Positions 50,961-60,035 of a stretch of 64,000 nt of DNA are shown one piece after another (position 1 is the stretch's first letter; each line of letters begins with the position of its first letter). A program made the translations under genes and the position numbers. Below the pieces are notes generated by a model. The model searched no databases. It was not told the origin of the DNA and worked only from the letters and a program-made list of their open reading frames with translations. The stretch lies in the NCBI GenBank assembly GCA_963834685.1, contig CAWICW010000017.1, positions 62,001 through 126,000 on the forward strand, read 5' to 3'. The stretch comes from Palsa-504 sp963834685 (lineage in GTDB: Bacteria; Actinomycetota; Actinomycetes; Streptosporangiales; Streptosporangiaceae).

Positions 50961-51914
50961 ATGGACGTTCTGGTGATCGGGGCCGGGGTCTGCGGCCTGA
51001 CGACAGGGATCTGCCTGGCCGAGGCCGGGCTCAGCGTGAGGATCAGGACGGCGGTCCTGCCGGAACGGACCACCTCGGTGGCGGCCGGCGCGGTCTGGGG
51101 GGCGGTCCGGGTCGGGCCGCCGGAGCGGGTCCTGGGCTGGGGCCGGACCGGGCTGGAGGTCCTGTCCAAGCTCGCCGCCGAGCCGGGCACCGGAGTGCGG
51201 ATGGCCAGCGGCAAGGAGGTCAGCCGGACCCCGCTCGAACCGTACTACTGGACCCAGCTCCTGCCGGACCTGAGGTTGTGCGAGCCATCCGAACTGCCCG
51301 CCGGCTTCGCCCACGGCTGGCATTACAGCGCCCCGGTCGCCACTATGCCGGTGTACCTGGAGTACCTGCGAGCCAGATTCGAGCGGGCCGGCGGCACGAT
51401 CGAGGTGGTGGCCGTCCCGTCGCTGGCCGGGCTGGCCGGCGTGGCGCCGGTCGTGGTCAACTGCTCCGGCGTCGGCGCCCGCGACCTAGTGCCCGACCCC
51501 TCGGTGATGCCGGTCCGCGGCCAGGTGGTGATCGCCGCCAACCCCGGCATCGAGGAGTTCTACGTCAACCGGGACGAGGAACCGCCGTGGATCGTGTACA
51601 TGTTCCCGCACGGGGAGACCGTCCTGCTCGGCGGCACGAACGAGGAAGGTAGCTGGGATCTGGAGCCAAAACCTTTTATCGCCGAACGGATCGTGGCTCA
51701 GTGTGCCGTGATCGATCCTCGCCTGCGCGGCGCGACGATCCTCGGTCACCGTGTCGGCCTGCGGCCGTACCGCTCCGAGGTGCGCCTGGAGTCCGAGCCG
51801 TTCGGCGGCGCCGTACTGTGGCACAACTACGGGCACGGCGGGGCTGGCGTCTCGCTGGCCTGGGGCTGCGCGGCTGAGATTGCCGCGGCGGTAACCGGTC
51901 AGTCGTCCAGTTGA
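50961..51914 (+). CDS. D-amino-acid oxidase-like FAD-dependent oxidoreductase
   Basis: A 317-residue flavoprotein of the DAAO family. The N-terminal MDVLVIGAGVCGLTTGICLA is the GxGxxG FAD-binding loop. AAGAVWGAVRVGPPERVLGW matches the region after it (AGAxWG), and VMPVRGQVVIAANPG plus EPPWIVYMFPHGETVLLGGT form the substrate domain. The C-terminus has GLRPYRSEVRLESE and HNYGHGGAGVSLAWGCA, the family signature. It would oxidise neutral D-amino acids to keto acids and H2O2. Convergent with the MmcQ gene (16-bp overlap). Confidence 0.9.
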   Translation: MDVLVIGAGVCGLTTGICLAEAGLSVRIRTAVLPERTTSVAAGAVWGAVRVGPPERVLGWGRTGLEVLSKLAAEPGTGVRMASGKEVSRTPLEPYYWTQLLPDLRLCEPSELPAGFAHGWHYSAPVATMPVYLEYLRARFERAGGTIEVVAVPSLAGLAGVAPVVVNCSGVGARDLVPDPSVMPVRGQVVIAANPGIEEFYVNRDEEPPWIVYMFPHGETVLLGGTNEEGSWDLEPKPFIAERIVAQCAVIDPRLRGATILGHRVGLRPYRSEVRLESEPFGGAVLWHNYGHGGAGVSLAWGCAAEIAAAVTGQSSS

Positions 51915-52258
51915 GCGGCCAGGCGGGCCGGGGCGATCACCCGGTAGGCGTCCTGGCATAGCTCGGCGATCTCGGCCCAGTCCGGATCGCGGTCGAGCCG
52001 GACGCCGATCCAGCCGCGGCCGCCGACGTAGGGCGGGCGGAAGAACCGGCCGGGCGCGGACGCGGTGAGCTCGTCCTGCGCTCCGGGCGGCGCCGCGCAC
52101 CACAGGTGCGGGAACTGGATGTCGTGATGGCCGTCGGCCCACAGGGTCACGAAGGCACTCTTGCCCCGGACGAACCAGGTCGGCGCACCGTGGCTGGGCC
52201 GTTCGGTGACCTCGGGCAGGGCCAGGCAGATCGCGCGCATCCGTATGGCCAGGTCCAC
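51899..52258 (-). CDS. MmcQ/YjbR-family DNA-binding protein
   Basis: A 119-residue protein: RMRAICLALPEVTERPSHGA, PTWFVRGKSAFVTLWADGHH, then FFRPPYVGGRGWIGVRLDRD and WAEIAELCQDAYRVIAPARL. This is a complete MmcQ/YjbR (CyaY-like fold) domain. The function is unproven for the family. The start is uncertain: GTG 52258 gives the usual length; ATG 52240 or GTG 52291 are alternatives, and none has a clear ribosome site. Confidence 0.85.
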   Translation of the reverse strand: MDLAIRMRAICLALPEVTERPSHGAPTWFVRGKSAFVTLWADGHHDIQFPHLWCAAPPGAQDELTASAPGRFFRPPYVGGRGWIGVRLDRDPDWAEIAELCQDAYRVIAPARLAAQLDD

Positions 52259-52280
52259 GTCACGAGCATAGGAGCTGGGG

Positions 52281-52457
52281 GTGGCCAGCACGATCCCGTC
52301 ACCGACCCTGAGTCAGCTGCAGGCCGACATCCGCGCCGGCCGGTTCCACCTGGTCTGGATCGCCACCGATACCGACCCTCGGCTGAAGTGGATCGCCACC
52401 CACTGCGCCCCGCGGGGGAAGCGATACTACCTCTGCGAGCCCTCCGACGCCGGCTGA
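52281..52457 (+). pseudogene. C-terminal remnant of a GT39-type membrane glycosyltransferase
   Basis: A 58-codon frame: TLSQLQADIRAGRFHLVWIA, then TDPRLKWIATHCAPRG and YYLCEP. The pattern LxxLQxDI...G...W...WIxxHC...YYxC is typical of the extreme C-terminus of large (about 500-700 residue) dolichyl-phosphate-mannose mannosyltransferase-like proteins. All membrane helices are missing. The remnant ends 24 bp before the LLM oxidoreductase gene. Confidence 0.5.
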
Positions 52458-52481
52458 CGCCGCACCGATACGCTGTCGCTC

Positions 52482-53399
52482 ATGAGGTTCGCGATCGCCA
52501 TCCCGCAGTTTTACTCCGACGGCGAGTTCGATCCGGTGGCGTTCCGGGCCTACCTGACCCGGGCCGAGGAGCTCGGCTTCGACAGCGCGTGGACACAGGA
52601 ACAGCTGCTCGGGTCGTGGAACCAGCTCGCGCCGATCGAGACGATGACCTACGCGGCGGCCTGCACCGAGCGGTTGCGGCTGGGCTGCGTGGTGTTCGTG
52701 TCCACGCTGTACAGCCCGGTGCACCTGGCCAAGAGCCTGAGCACGCTGGACCAGCTCAGCCGGGGCCGGATCGAGATCGGCGTGGGCACCGGGGGCCCGG
52801 GCCGGCCGTTCGCCGCCTTCGGCGTGCAGTCCGGACGATACGTCGCGCGGTTCACCGAGGGGATCGCGCTGATGAAAGCACTGTGGACGCAGCCCCGCGT
52901 CACCTTCGACGGGGAGTTCTGGCAGCTCCAGGACGCGGCGATGGAGCCCAAGCCGTTCCAGAAGCCGTACCCGCCGCTCTGGTTCGGCGCGGCCAGCGAG
53001 CCCGCGCTACGGCGCGCGGTACGCCTGGGCGACGGGTTCTTCGGCGCCGGGTCGACCCCCACCGCGAGGTTCGCCGAGCAGGTCATGGTGGTGCGGGCGG
53101 CGCTCGCGGAGGCGGGGCGGCCAGCCGAGAGCTTCCCCATCGCCAAGCGCGTGTACGTCGCGATCGACGACCACGCCGAGCGAGCCCGGGCGCGGATGGA
53201 CGCCGCGCTGACGGAACTCTACGGGCGCCGGGTGGAGGCCATCGAGGCCGCCGCGGTCGCGGGCACGACCGCCGACTGCGCCCGCGAACTGCACCAGGTC
53301 GCCGAGGCCGGAGCCGAGCTGATCTTGTGCACTGCCCTGTTCGACCAGGCCGAGCAGATGGAGCAGCTGGCCGCGGCAGTCATCCCCGAGCTCGGGTAG
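52482..53399 (+). CDS. LLM-class (luciferase-like) F420-dependent oxidoreductase
   Basis: A 305-residue TIM-barrel flavin/F420 enzyme: MRFAIAIPQFYSDGEFDPVA, ELGFDSAWTQEQLLGSWNQL, VFVSTLYSPVHLAKSLSTLD, SRGRIEIGVGTGGPGRPFAA, then PPLWFGAASEPALRRAVRLG. Actinobacterial members of this class mainly use F420H2; some use FMNH2. The substrate is unknown. It begins 24 bp after a glycosyltransferase remnant, and a related enzyme lies at 55962 on the other side of the GH5 pair. No strong ribosome site is visible before ATG 52482. Confidence 0.9.
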   Translation: MRFAIAIPQFYSDGEFDPVAFRAYLTRAEELGFDSAWTQEQLLGSWNQLAPIETMTYAAACTERLRLGCVVFVSTLYSPVHLAKSLSTLDQLSRGRIEIGVGTGGPGRPFAAFGVQSGRYVARFTEGIALMKALWTQPRVTFDGEFWQLQDAAMEPKPFQKPYPPLWFGAASEPALRRAVRLGDGFFGAGSTPTARFAEQVMVVRAALAEAGRPAESFPIAKRVYVAIDDHAERARARMDAALTELYGRRVEAIEAAAVAGTTADCARELHQVAEAGAELILCTALFDQAEQMEQLAAAVIPELG

Positions 53400-53410
53400 C
53401 CGGGCGGCGC

Positions 53411-54559
53411 TCAGGGGATATGCGGGCCGGAGCGGGGCTGCATGATGGCCTTCAGCATGGTCACCACGGCGGGGTATCCCACGCCGGACCAGTCCGGAGT
53501 CAACAGGCCGTAAGGCTCGGTAGCGCCCCACTGGTTCAGTATCTGGTTGGTCCCCGGGATGCTGCTCTGGCCGTGCGTCGGGTTGAGGGCCCACCAGCAC
53601 CAGTCGACGTCGGCAGCGGCCAGCCAGGCCAGGATATTGTCCCACCACCCGCCGGGATTCGTGGTGCTGGTCTGGGGGGCCAGCGTGCTGGCGGTGTCGC
53701 CGAACTCGCCGACCCAGAGCGGGGCGATCTCGTCGGTCAAGACGTACCCGCCGTTCTTGGTCATCTGGGCGATGTAGGCGGCCTGGGTCTGGCCCGAGCC
53801 GTGGCCGGACCAGGAATAGTCATGCATGCTGTACACGACCTTGTTCGGCTCGGTGAGCCGGACCGGATGGGTGGTCACGCCGGTCAGGTCGCAAGCGTAG
53901 TTCAGCCCCTCGCAGATGATCAGCAGATGAGGGTTGACCTGGTGGATCAGGTTCCCGACCGAGGTGTACATGGCGGCGAAATCGGTCTGGCCCCCGTTTC
54001 CCCACGCCGGCTTGAGCTCCTGTCCGCCGACAGTCGCCGGGCGGGGCTCGTTTTTGATGTCCATCCCGGCGACCAGCGGGTTGGAGGCGTACCGCTTGGC
54101 GATGTTCTGCCAGGCCGCGGTGAACTTCTGGGCTGGAAAGCGGTCGTTGAACCACAGCCCGTTGCTGTCGGTGTTCTTGCAGCACCAGCCGAAATCGAGC
54201 AGGTGGCAGTTGGGGATGACGATCAGGCCGTTATCGGTGAGCGCCTTGACGCAGGCGTCGTAAACCTCGAGTGGCGTCTTCCCGTTCAGATCGGGGTTGG
54301 CGGTCAGATACTGCGGCGGCACCGAAGCGGTCTGCTCGGTCATCCATACGCTGAACGGCAAGCGCACGCTGTTGAACCCCTGCGCGGCGACGAGCCCGGC
54401 CAGCGTGCTGCGGTCCGTGCGATCCAACCCGGCCGGGATTCCTATGTCCTCGCTGGCGCCATACCAGTTCACGCCGGCCAGGCGGACACGCTTGCCGTGG
54501 GCGTCGACGATGAACCGGCCGCTTGTCGACAAGGGCGTAGCAATAGTCAAGACAGTCAC
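53411..54559 (-). CDS. GH5-type glycoside hydrolase without signal peptide (copy 1)
   Basis: A 382-residue clan GH-A endoglucanase-like protein: RVRLAGVNWYGASEDIG, GFNSVRLPFSVWMTE, acid/base Glu171 in GMDIKNEPRPA, CEGLNYACDL, YSMHDYSW and nucleophile Glu285 in PLWVGEFGDT. It would cleave beta-1,4-glucan or a related polymer. The N-terminus (MTVLTIATPLSTSGRFIVDA) has no signal peptide, unlike most secreted GH5 enzymes. Compared with the paralogue at 54686, the start region carries one extra base (GACTGTCTT against GACGTTTTG). The ancestral GTG start about 12 bp upstream is therefore out of frame, and GTG 54559 is the first usable codon without a ribosome site. Translation may be poor. Confidence 0.85.
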   Translation of the reverse strand: MTVLTIATPLSTSGRFIVDAHGKRVRLAGVNWYGASEDIGIPAGLDRTDRSTLAGLVAAQGFNSVRLPFSVWMTEQTASVPPQYLTANPDLNGKTPLEVYDACVKALTDNGLIVIPNCHLLDFGWCCKNTDSNGLWFNDRFPAQKFTAAWQNIAKRYASNPLVAGMDIKNEPRPATVGGQELKPAWGNGGQTDFAAMYTSVGNLIHQVNPHLLIICEGLNYACDLTGVTTHPVRLTEPNKVVYSMHDYSWSGHGSGQTQAAYIAQMTKNGGYVLTDEIAPLWVGEFGDTASTLAPQTSTTNPGGWWDNILAWLAAADVDWCWWALNPTHGQSSIPGTNQILNQWGATEPYGLLTPDWSGVGYPAVVTMLKAIMQPRSGPHIP

Positions 54560-54685
54560 CGCCCATCACACGTAGACCTGCTCACCATCTCAGGACAGCG
54601 CGGCGCCGGCAAGCCTGCGGTCACCAGCTGCCCGATATCCCCCGGTGCTCGGGCATGGCCTGATCGGAGGGGAATCCGGCGGATA

Positions 54686-55831
54686 TCAGCCGATGCCCGG
54701 GCCGGTGCGCGGCTGCATCATGGCCTGCAACATGGTCACCATGGCGGGGTATCCGACGCTGCTCCAATCCAGGGTCAGCAGGCCATAGGGCTCCGGAGCG
54801 CCCCAGTAGTACTGGATCTGGCTGGTTCCCGGGGTGCAGCTCTGGCCGTGCGTCGGGTTGAGGGCCCACCAGCACCAGTCGATGTCGTACTCCTTCAGCC
54901 AGGCTTGGACGTTGGCCCACCATGCCCCGCCGCCGCCGGGGGATGACAGCTCGCTAGTGATGTCGCCGAACTCGCCGAGCCACAGCGGGGCGATCCCCTC
55001 GGTGAGGATGTACCCGCCGGCCTTGTTCATCTGCTCGAAGTAGGCGGCCTGGGTCTGATTCTGGTGGACGGGCCAGGGATAGTCGTGCATGCTGTAGACG
55101 ACCTTGCCCGGCTGCGCGAGATTGACCGGGTGGCTAGTCACGCCGGTCAGGTCGCCGGCGTAGTCCAGTCCCTCGCAGATGATTAGCAGATGCGGGTTTA
55201 TCTCGTGAATCAGGTTCCCCACCGTCGTGTACATGGCGGCGAAATCGGTCTCCTCCTGATTGCCCCAGGCCGGATTGAGAGTACCGGCGGCCAGGGTCGC
55301 TGGGCGGGGCTCGTTTTTGATGTCCATCGCGGCGACCAGCGGGTTGGAGGCATAGCGCGTGGTGAAGTCCTGCCAGGCCGCGGCGAACTTGGCAGCCTCC
55401 CAGCGGTCGTTGTACCACAGGCCGTTGGTGTCAGCACCCGAGCAGCACCAGCCGAAGTCGAGCAGGTGACAATTGGGGATGACGATCAGGCCCTGGTCGG
55501 TGAGCGCCTTGACGCAGGCGTCGTAGACCTGCATCGGCGTCGATCCGTTCAGGTCGGGGTTCTGCAGCAGGTACTCATCGGCGACCGGGGTGGTCTGTTC
55601 GGTCATCCACAGGCCGAACGGGAACCGCACGCAGTTGAATCCCTGCTTGGCAATGAGCTCAGCCAGCGCGTTGCGGTCGACGCAGTCCAGGCCGACCGGC
55701 ACTCCCATATCCTCGCTGGCGCCGTACCAGTTCACCCCGGCCAGGCGGACCCGCTTGCCGTGGGCGTCGACAATGAACCGGCCGCTGGTGGACAAAGGCG
55801 CAGCAATAGCCAAAACGTCACCACCAATCAC
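54686..55831 (-). CDS. GH5-type glycoside hydrolase without signal peptide (copy 2)
   Basis: A 381-residue protein, tandem paralogue of the gene at 53411 with the same motif order: RVRLAGVNWYGASEDMG, GFNCVRFPFGLWMTE, the acid/base Glu in AMDIKNEPRPA, YSMHDYPW and the nucleophile Glu in PLWLGEFGD. GTG 55831 has GGAG 7 bp upstream; the frame further up shows no similarity. No signal peptide or Tat motif is visible. Either export uses another route or the enzymes act on intracellular oligosaccharides. Several Cys (GWCCSGAD, DWCWWALNP) are shared with copy 1. The two copies are separated by 126 bp. Confidence 0.88.
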   Translation of the reverse strand: MIGGDVLAIAAPLSTSGRFIVDAHGKRVRLAGVNWYGASEDMGVPVGLDCVDRNALAELIAKQGFNCVRFPFGLWMTEQTTPVADEYLLQNPDLNGSTPMQVYDACVKALTDQGLIVIPNCHLLDFGWCCSGADTNGLWYNDRWEAAKFAAAWQDFTTRYASNPLVAAMDIKNEPRPATLAAGTLNPAWGNQEETDFAAMYTTVGNLIHEINPHLLIICEGLDYAGDLTGVTSHPVNLAQPGKVVYSMHDYPWPVHQNQTQAAYFEQMNKAGGYILTEGIAPLWLGEFGDITSELSSPGGGGAWWANVQAWLKEYDIDWCWWALNPTHGQSCTPGTSQIQYYWGAPEPYGLLTLDWSSVGYPAMVTMLQAMMQPRTGPGIG

Positions 55832-55961
55832 AAGAGGACTCCTTAACGTTCCCAGGGCTCCGGGGTTCTGGCAAGCGGCTGCGCCGCCCAGGCCGGCGTG
55901 AGGATTCAGAGACGGTGGCACGCGCCATGGTCCGTTCGGCAGAAAAGTCTTTCACTAGGGT

Positions 55962-56885
55962 ATGGACATGCAGATTGGTTTCGGCGCCCCGGTGGCGGGG
56001 GCGTGGGCGACCCCCGAATACCTGACCGCCTTTGCCCGGCGGGCGGAGGACGCGGGGTACGCGTCACTGTGGAGCTTCCAGCGGCTGCTGGTGCCGGAGG
56101 GCTCCGGAATGGAGCCGGTGTACCGGAGCGTGCTCGACCCGATGGTCGCGCTGGGGTACGTGGCGGCCAGCACGTCGCGGATCAGGCTGGGCGTGGCGCT
56201 GGTCAACCTGCCGTTCGTCTCCCCCGCCGTGCTGGCCAAGCAGGCCACGACCGTGGACGTGCTGTCCGGCGGGCGGCTCGACCTGGGCCTGGGCATCGGG
56301 TGGATGCCCGAGGAGTTCGCCGCGACCGGCGCGTCGACGGCCCGGCGCGGCGCGCGCACCGAGGAGTACCTGGCGGTCCTGCATACCTTGTGGGCCGACG
56401 AGGTCAGCTCGTACGACGGCGAGTTCTACACGATCCCGGCCGGACGGCAGGACCCCCGTCCGGTGCAGCGCCCTGGGCCGCCGGTGCTGCTGGGCGGCAT
56501 GTCGCGCCCGGCCATGGAGCGGGCGGGGCGGATCGCGGACGGCTGGATCACCTCCAGCCGCGCGGACCTGTCCAAGATCGGTGAGGCCGTCGGCGTGATC
56601 CGGGAGGCCGCGTCGGCGGCGGGCCGGGACGCGGACGCGGTGCGCATCGTGTGCCGGGGCGTAGTGCTGGTCGGTGCCGAGGCGAACGGCCCGGACGGCG
56701 GCCGGCGGCTGCTGTCGGGCAGCTTCACGCAGGTCCGCGAGGATGCCGCCTGGCTCGGCGAGCAGGGCGTGACCGAGCTGTTCTACGACGTGAACTGGGA
56801 TCCGCAGATCGGCTCGCCGTCGGCAGAGCCGCCGGCCGCGGCGGCGCGGGCCGAGGAGATCCTGGGCGAGCTCGCGCCGCGCTGA
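55962..56885 (+). CDS. LLM-class F420-dependent oxidoreductase (second)
   Basis: A 307-residue luciferase-like TIM barrel: IGFGAPVAGAWATPEYLTAF, GYASLWSFQRLLVPEG, ALVNLPFVSPAVLAKQATTV, DVLSGGRLDLGLGIGWMPEE, GRQDPRPVQRPGPPVLLGGM, ADGWITSSRADLSKIGEAV. The pattern GLGIGWMPEEF and the PPVLLGG strand are typical of F420-dependent members in actinobacteria. Substrate unknown. ATG 55962 or ATG 55968 may start it. Convergent with the large LuxR gene (4-bp gap). Confidence 0.9.
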   Translation: MDMQIGFGAPVAGAWATPEYLTAFARRAEDAGYASLWSFQRLLVPEGSGMEPVYRSVLDPMVALGYVAASTSRIRLGVALVNLPFVSPAVLAKQATTVDVLSGGRLDLGLGIGWMPEEFAATGASTARRGARTEEYLAVLHTLWADEVSSYDGEFYTIPAGRQDPRPVQRPGPPVLLGGMSRPAMERAGRIADGWITSSRADLSKIGEAVGVIREAASAAGRDADAVRIVCRGVVLVGAEANGPDGGRRLLSGSFTQVREDAAWLGEQGVTELFYDVNWDPQIGSPSAEPPAAAARAEEILGELAPR

Positions 56886-56889
56886 GAGC

Positions 56890-59800
56890 TCAGCGTCCTG
56901 ACGGCTGGGTGGCCAGGCCCGCGGGTCCGGCCAGGCCTTCGCGGTGGGCGATCGCGGCGGCCTCGGTGCGGCTGGCGGCGCCGAGCTTGCCGAGGATGTT
57001 CGACACGTGCACGCTAGCGGTCTTCGGCGCGATGAACAGCACCGAGGCGATCTCCCGGTTGCTGCGGCCCGCGGCGATGAGCCGGAGCACCTCGCGTTCC
57101 CGGCTGGTCAGTGAGGCGAGCACCGCACCGTCGGGCAGGTCGGGCGCGGTGCCGATCCGGGCCCGGCGGGCCAGGTCGTCCAGAGCCCGGCGCAGCGGCT
57201 TGGCCCCGAGCGCGTCCGCCGTCTGCGTCGCGCGACGCCATTGCTCTTCGGCCTCGTCCCTGCGGCCTGCCTCGGCGAGCGCCTCGGCCAGCCGCCACCG
57301 GGTGCGGGCGATCTCATAGGCGTAGCCGGGACCGAACGCGTCGAGGACCGCCTGCCAGGCCTGCGGGTCGTTGTCCCCGGCGGCCCGCTGGTATTCCGCC
57401 TCGGCGCGAGCCAGCCAGCCGCGTCCCTCGGGACCCAGGATGAACTTGGGCCGCTTGGGGAACGCCGCTCCCTCACGGGCAATGCGCAGCAATTCCCCGG
57501 CCGCGGCCAGCTCGGCGCTCACGGCCTGGTCGTCGCCGGCGGTCCGGGCCTGTACGGCCCGGTCGGCGCGGGCGCTCAGGGCGACCCCGGCCGGCCTGAT
57601 GACCGACGGGGAGTAGCCCCACGGCGGGACGTTGTCGAGGTCGATCGCGGCCTGGGTCTCGGCCAGAGCCTGCTCGGTGTCGCCTTGCCAGAGAGCGTGC
57701 TCGCCGAGCAGGCCGTGCGCGATGAACGGGTCGAATCCGTGGACCGTCCAGAACGGCTCGATCCAGGCGCGCCGCTCCTCCACCGCCGGGTTGCCGCGCG
57801 CGACGTCGATGAATAGGGCCATCGAGGACAGGTAGGCCTCGGGCGGGCTGGTGACCCGGACCGGGAAGCCGTCGGCGATCTCCTGCGCGTGATCCCACTT
57901 GCCGTCCGCGAAGTGGCACTGGAAGTGCAGGTGCTGTAGTTCCCAGCCGTAAGGGGACATGTCGAGGCCGGTCTTAATGGCGCGCTTGGTGCCCTCGTGC
58001 GCCACGGCTCCGCCGGTGGCCAGATCGCCCCGCTCCAGGTGAGCACGGGCCAGGTGATAAGAGGAGCGGAGCTCCACGCCGAGCATCGTGGCCTCCCGGG
58101 CCTGCTTGTGCGCCGCGGTCAGCAGCTTGATGGCCTCATCGTTACGGCCTTCGCGATTGCTCATGAAACCCAAGGTCACGAGTGCGTCGGCCTCCACCCA
58201 GGGCGCGTCGGCGGCGCGGGCGGCGGCGATCCCGCGCTCGGCCCAGTCCCGGGCCACACTGAAGTCCTCCTCCATCAACAGGGAATAGGCGTAGGTGGTG
58301 AGCGCCCGCGCGTACTGCGACGACGGCGGGTCCGCGGGAGTGGCCTCAACCGTGGCTCGCGCGACCTCGGCGGCCTCGGCGGGCGCCTTGGGATCATCGA
58401 TGAGCATCAGGTAGAAGGCCAGCCGCTCGCCGATCCTGCTGGCCAGCTTGACGTCTACCGGAGCGCCGCCCTCCTCGGCCTGCGCGGCCAGGACCTGCCG
58501 CAGCCGCCCGAGCAGGTGCACGGCGCGCTCCACGTCGCCGCTGTCCGCCGCGTTGGTCGCGGACATCAGGCCGAGCTTGCCGCGGGCCATGCCGGCCGTC
58601 TTCTCCGGCTCGGTCACCCGCTCCCACAAGGCGAGCGCCTGGTCGTAGTGTCGGTGTGCCTCGGCCGGGGCGCCCAGCCGCTCCGCATCCTTCCCGGCCC
58701 GGACCGACGCGGCGAACGCGCCGGGAATGTCGTGGCTGGCCAGGCAGTGCTGGGCCAGTTCCGCGGCCGTACCCGGCATCGTAAGTCGCTGCTCGTCGGC
58801 GAGCAGCGAGCACATCGTGGCGTGCAGCCTGGTCCGCTCCCCCGGCAGCAGGTCCGCGTAGACGGCTTCCCGGAGCAGGGCGTGCCGGAATACGTAGCCT
58901 TCGGTCCCGTGGGGCACGAGCAGCTGGTGGGTGACCGCCTCCCGCACTGCGCCCTCGTATTCGGCGGCTTCCAGGCCCGACAAGGCCCGCACCAGCTCGT
59001 CGTCGGCCTTGCGGCCGGCCACCGCCGCGGCGCGGAGGACCTGCTGCGCGGCGTCGGACAGCTGTTCGACCCGGTCGAGCAGCAGGGCCGCCAGCCCGGC
59101 GGGAAGGGTGCTGTGCTGGGTGGAATCGCTGGTGACCGAGGCGGCGAGCAGTTCCTCGGCGTAGTAGGCGTTACCTTCGGCGCGGGTCACGATGTTGTTC
59201 AGCTCGGTCGCGTCGATGCGGCCCGGTGCGGTGGCGGTCAGGTGCTCGGCCAGGGCCGAGGGGTCCAGCGGGGCGAGGTCTACCGGTATGACGCTGGGCA
59301 GCCGCAGCAGCTCGGCCACCACGGGCCGGAGCGGGTGCCGGCGGTGCAGGTCGTCGGTCCGGTAGCTGCCGATCAGGGCGACCCGTTCCCGGTGCAGCAT
59401 CCGGGACAGGAACGTGACCAGGTCCCGGGTGGAGGCGTCGGCCCAGTGCAGGTCCTCCAGCACCAGGAGAACGGGCGCGGCCGCGGCCAGCTCAGCAAGC
59501 AGGCCGAGCACGCCGCCGAACATCTGCTGCCGGGCCAGGCCCGAGCGGTCCGAGTCGGCGATGGGCCCCTCGCCGCCCTCGGGCAGCAGCCGGCCCAGGG
59601 CCGGGCGGGAGCTGAGCGCGTCGCGGACCCCGGTGGACTGGGCGGCACCGCGCAGCGCGTCGGCCAGCGGCAGGTAGGGCACGCTGTCGCCGAGCTCGGC
59701 GCACTGCCCGGACAACACGGTGAAACCCCGTCCGGCGGCCAGCCGGGTCACCTCGCCGATCAGGCGGGTCTTGCCCACTCCGGCGTCGCCGCTGACCAGC

Positions 59801-59907
59801 GCGACCACCGACCGGCCCGCCTCGGCGTCGTCGAGCAGCGTGAGCAGGCGGCCGAGCTCGCCGTCCCGGCCGACCATGCGCCCAGCTGACATCCGTAGGA
59901 CCACGTG
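56890..59907 (-). CDS. Large LuxR-family ATPase regulator (LAL)
   Basis: A protein of about 1005 residues. N-terminal AAA/STAND ATPase: MVGRDGELGRLLTLLDDAEA, Walker A SGDAGVGKTR, Walker B VLLVLEDLHWADASTRDLV, sensor region RVALIGSYRTDD. The long middle has TPR-like helices (AHRHYDQALALWERVTEPEK, AYSLLMEEDFSVARDWAERG). The C-terminal LuxR HTH reads LTSREREVLRLIAAGRSNRE, then APKTASVHVSNILGKLGAAS. Such LAL proteins are ATP-dependent activators; ligand and targets are unknown. GTG 59907 (GGGA 5 bp upstream) is chosen; ATG 59892 is an alternative. No co-transcribed partner is seen. Confidence 0.9.
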   Translation of the reverse strand, partial: HVVLRMSAGRMVGRDGELGRLLTLLDDAEAGRSVVALVSGDAGVGKTRLIGEVTRLAAGRGFTVLSGQCAELGDSVPYLPLADALRGAAQSTGVRDALSSRPALGRLLPEGGEGPIADSDRSGLARQQMFGGVLGLLAELAAAAPVLLVLEDLHWADASTRDLVTFLSRMLHRERVALIGSYRTDDLHRRHPLRPVVAELLRLPSVIPVDLAPLDPSALAEHLTATAPGRIDATELNNIVTRAEGNAYYAEELLAASVTSDSTQHSTLPAGLAALLLDRVEQLSDAAQQVLRAAAVAGRKADDELVRALSGLEAAEYEGAVREAVTHQLLVPHGTEGYVFRHALLREAVYADLLPGERTRLHATMCSLLADEQRLTMPGTAAELAQHCLASHDIPGAFAASVRAGKDAERLGAPAEAHRHYDQALALWERVTEPEKTAGMARGKLGLMSATNAADSGDVERAVHLLGRLRQVLAAQAEEGGAPVDVKLASRIGERLAFYLMLIDDPKAPAEAAEVARATVEATPADPPSSQYARALTTYAYSLLMEEDFSVARDWAERGIAAARAADAPWVEADALVTLGFMSNREGRNDEAIKLLTAAHKQAREATMLGVELRSSYHLARAHLERGDLATGGAVAHEGTKRAIKTGLDMSPYGWELQHLHFQCHFADGKWDHAQEIADGFPVRVTSPPEAYLSSMALFIDVARGNPAVEERRAWIEPFWTVHGFDPFIAHGLLGEHALWQGDTEQALAETQAAIDLDNVPPWGYSPSVIRPAGVALSARADRAVQARTAGDDQAVSAELAAAGELLRIAREGAAFPKRPKFILGPEGRGWLARAEAEYQRAAGDNDPQAWQAVLDAFGPGYAYEIARTRWRLAEALAEAGRRDEAEEQWRRATQTADALGAKPLRRALDDLARRARIGTAPDLPDGAVLASLTSREREVLRLIAAGRSNREIASVLFIAPKTASVHVSNILGKLGAASRTEAAAIAHREGLAGPAGLATQPSGR

Positions 59908-60035
59908 CACGAGTATCCCATCAGGGGCCGACAATTCCGATTCGTTAAGCTGCTGGCTGTACGCCCGCCGCTTGAGGCGGCCAGGCAAGCAAGAAGGCAC
60001 CTTGAGGGCGCCCGGAGGCGAATGGGAGATACTGC

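Noticed and set aside
52106..54946. Very long plus-strand open frame (about 946 codons) over the GH5 copy 1 gene and LLM gene
   Set aside because: Its composition is Arg/Gly/Pro-rich with no family motifs. It runs antisense or out of frame to genes with clear catalytic motifs. Long spurious frames are common at this GC content.
57997..59889. 630-codon plus-strand frame antisense to the large LuxR ATPase gene
   Set aside because: Low-complexity Gly/Arg/Gln composition. The opposite strand has Walker A/B and LuxR HTH motifs.
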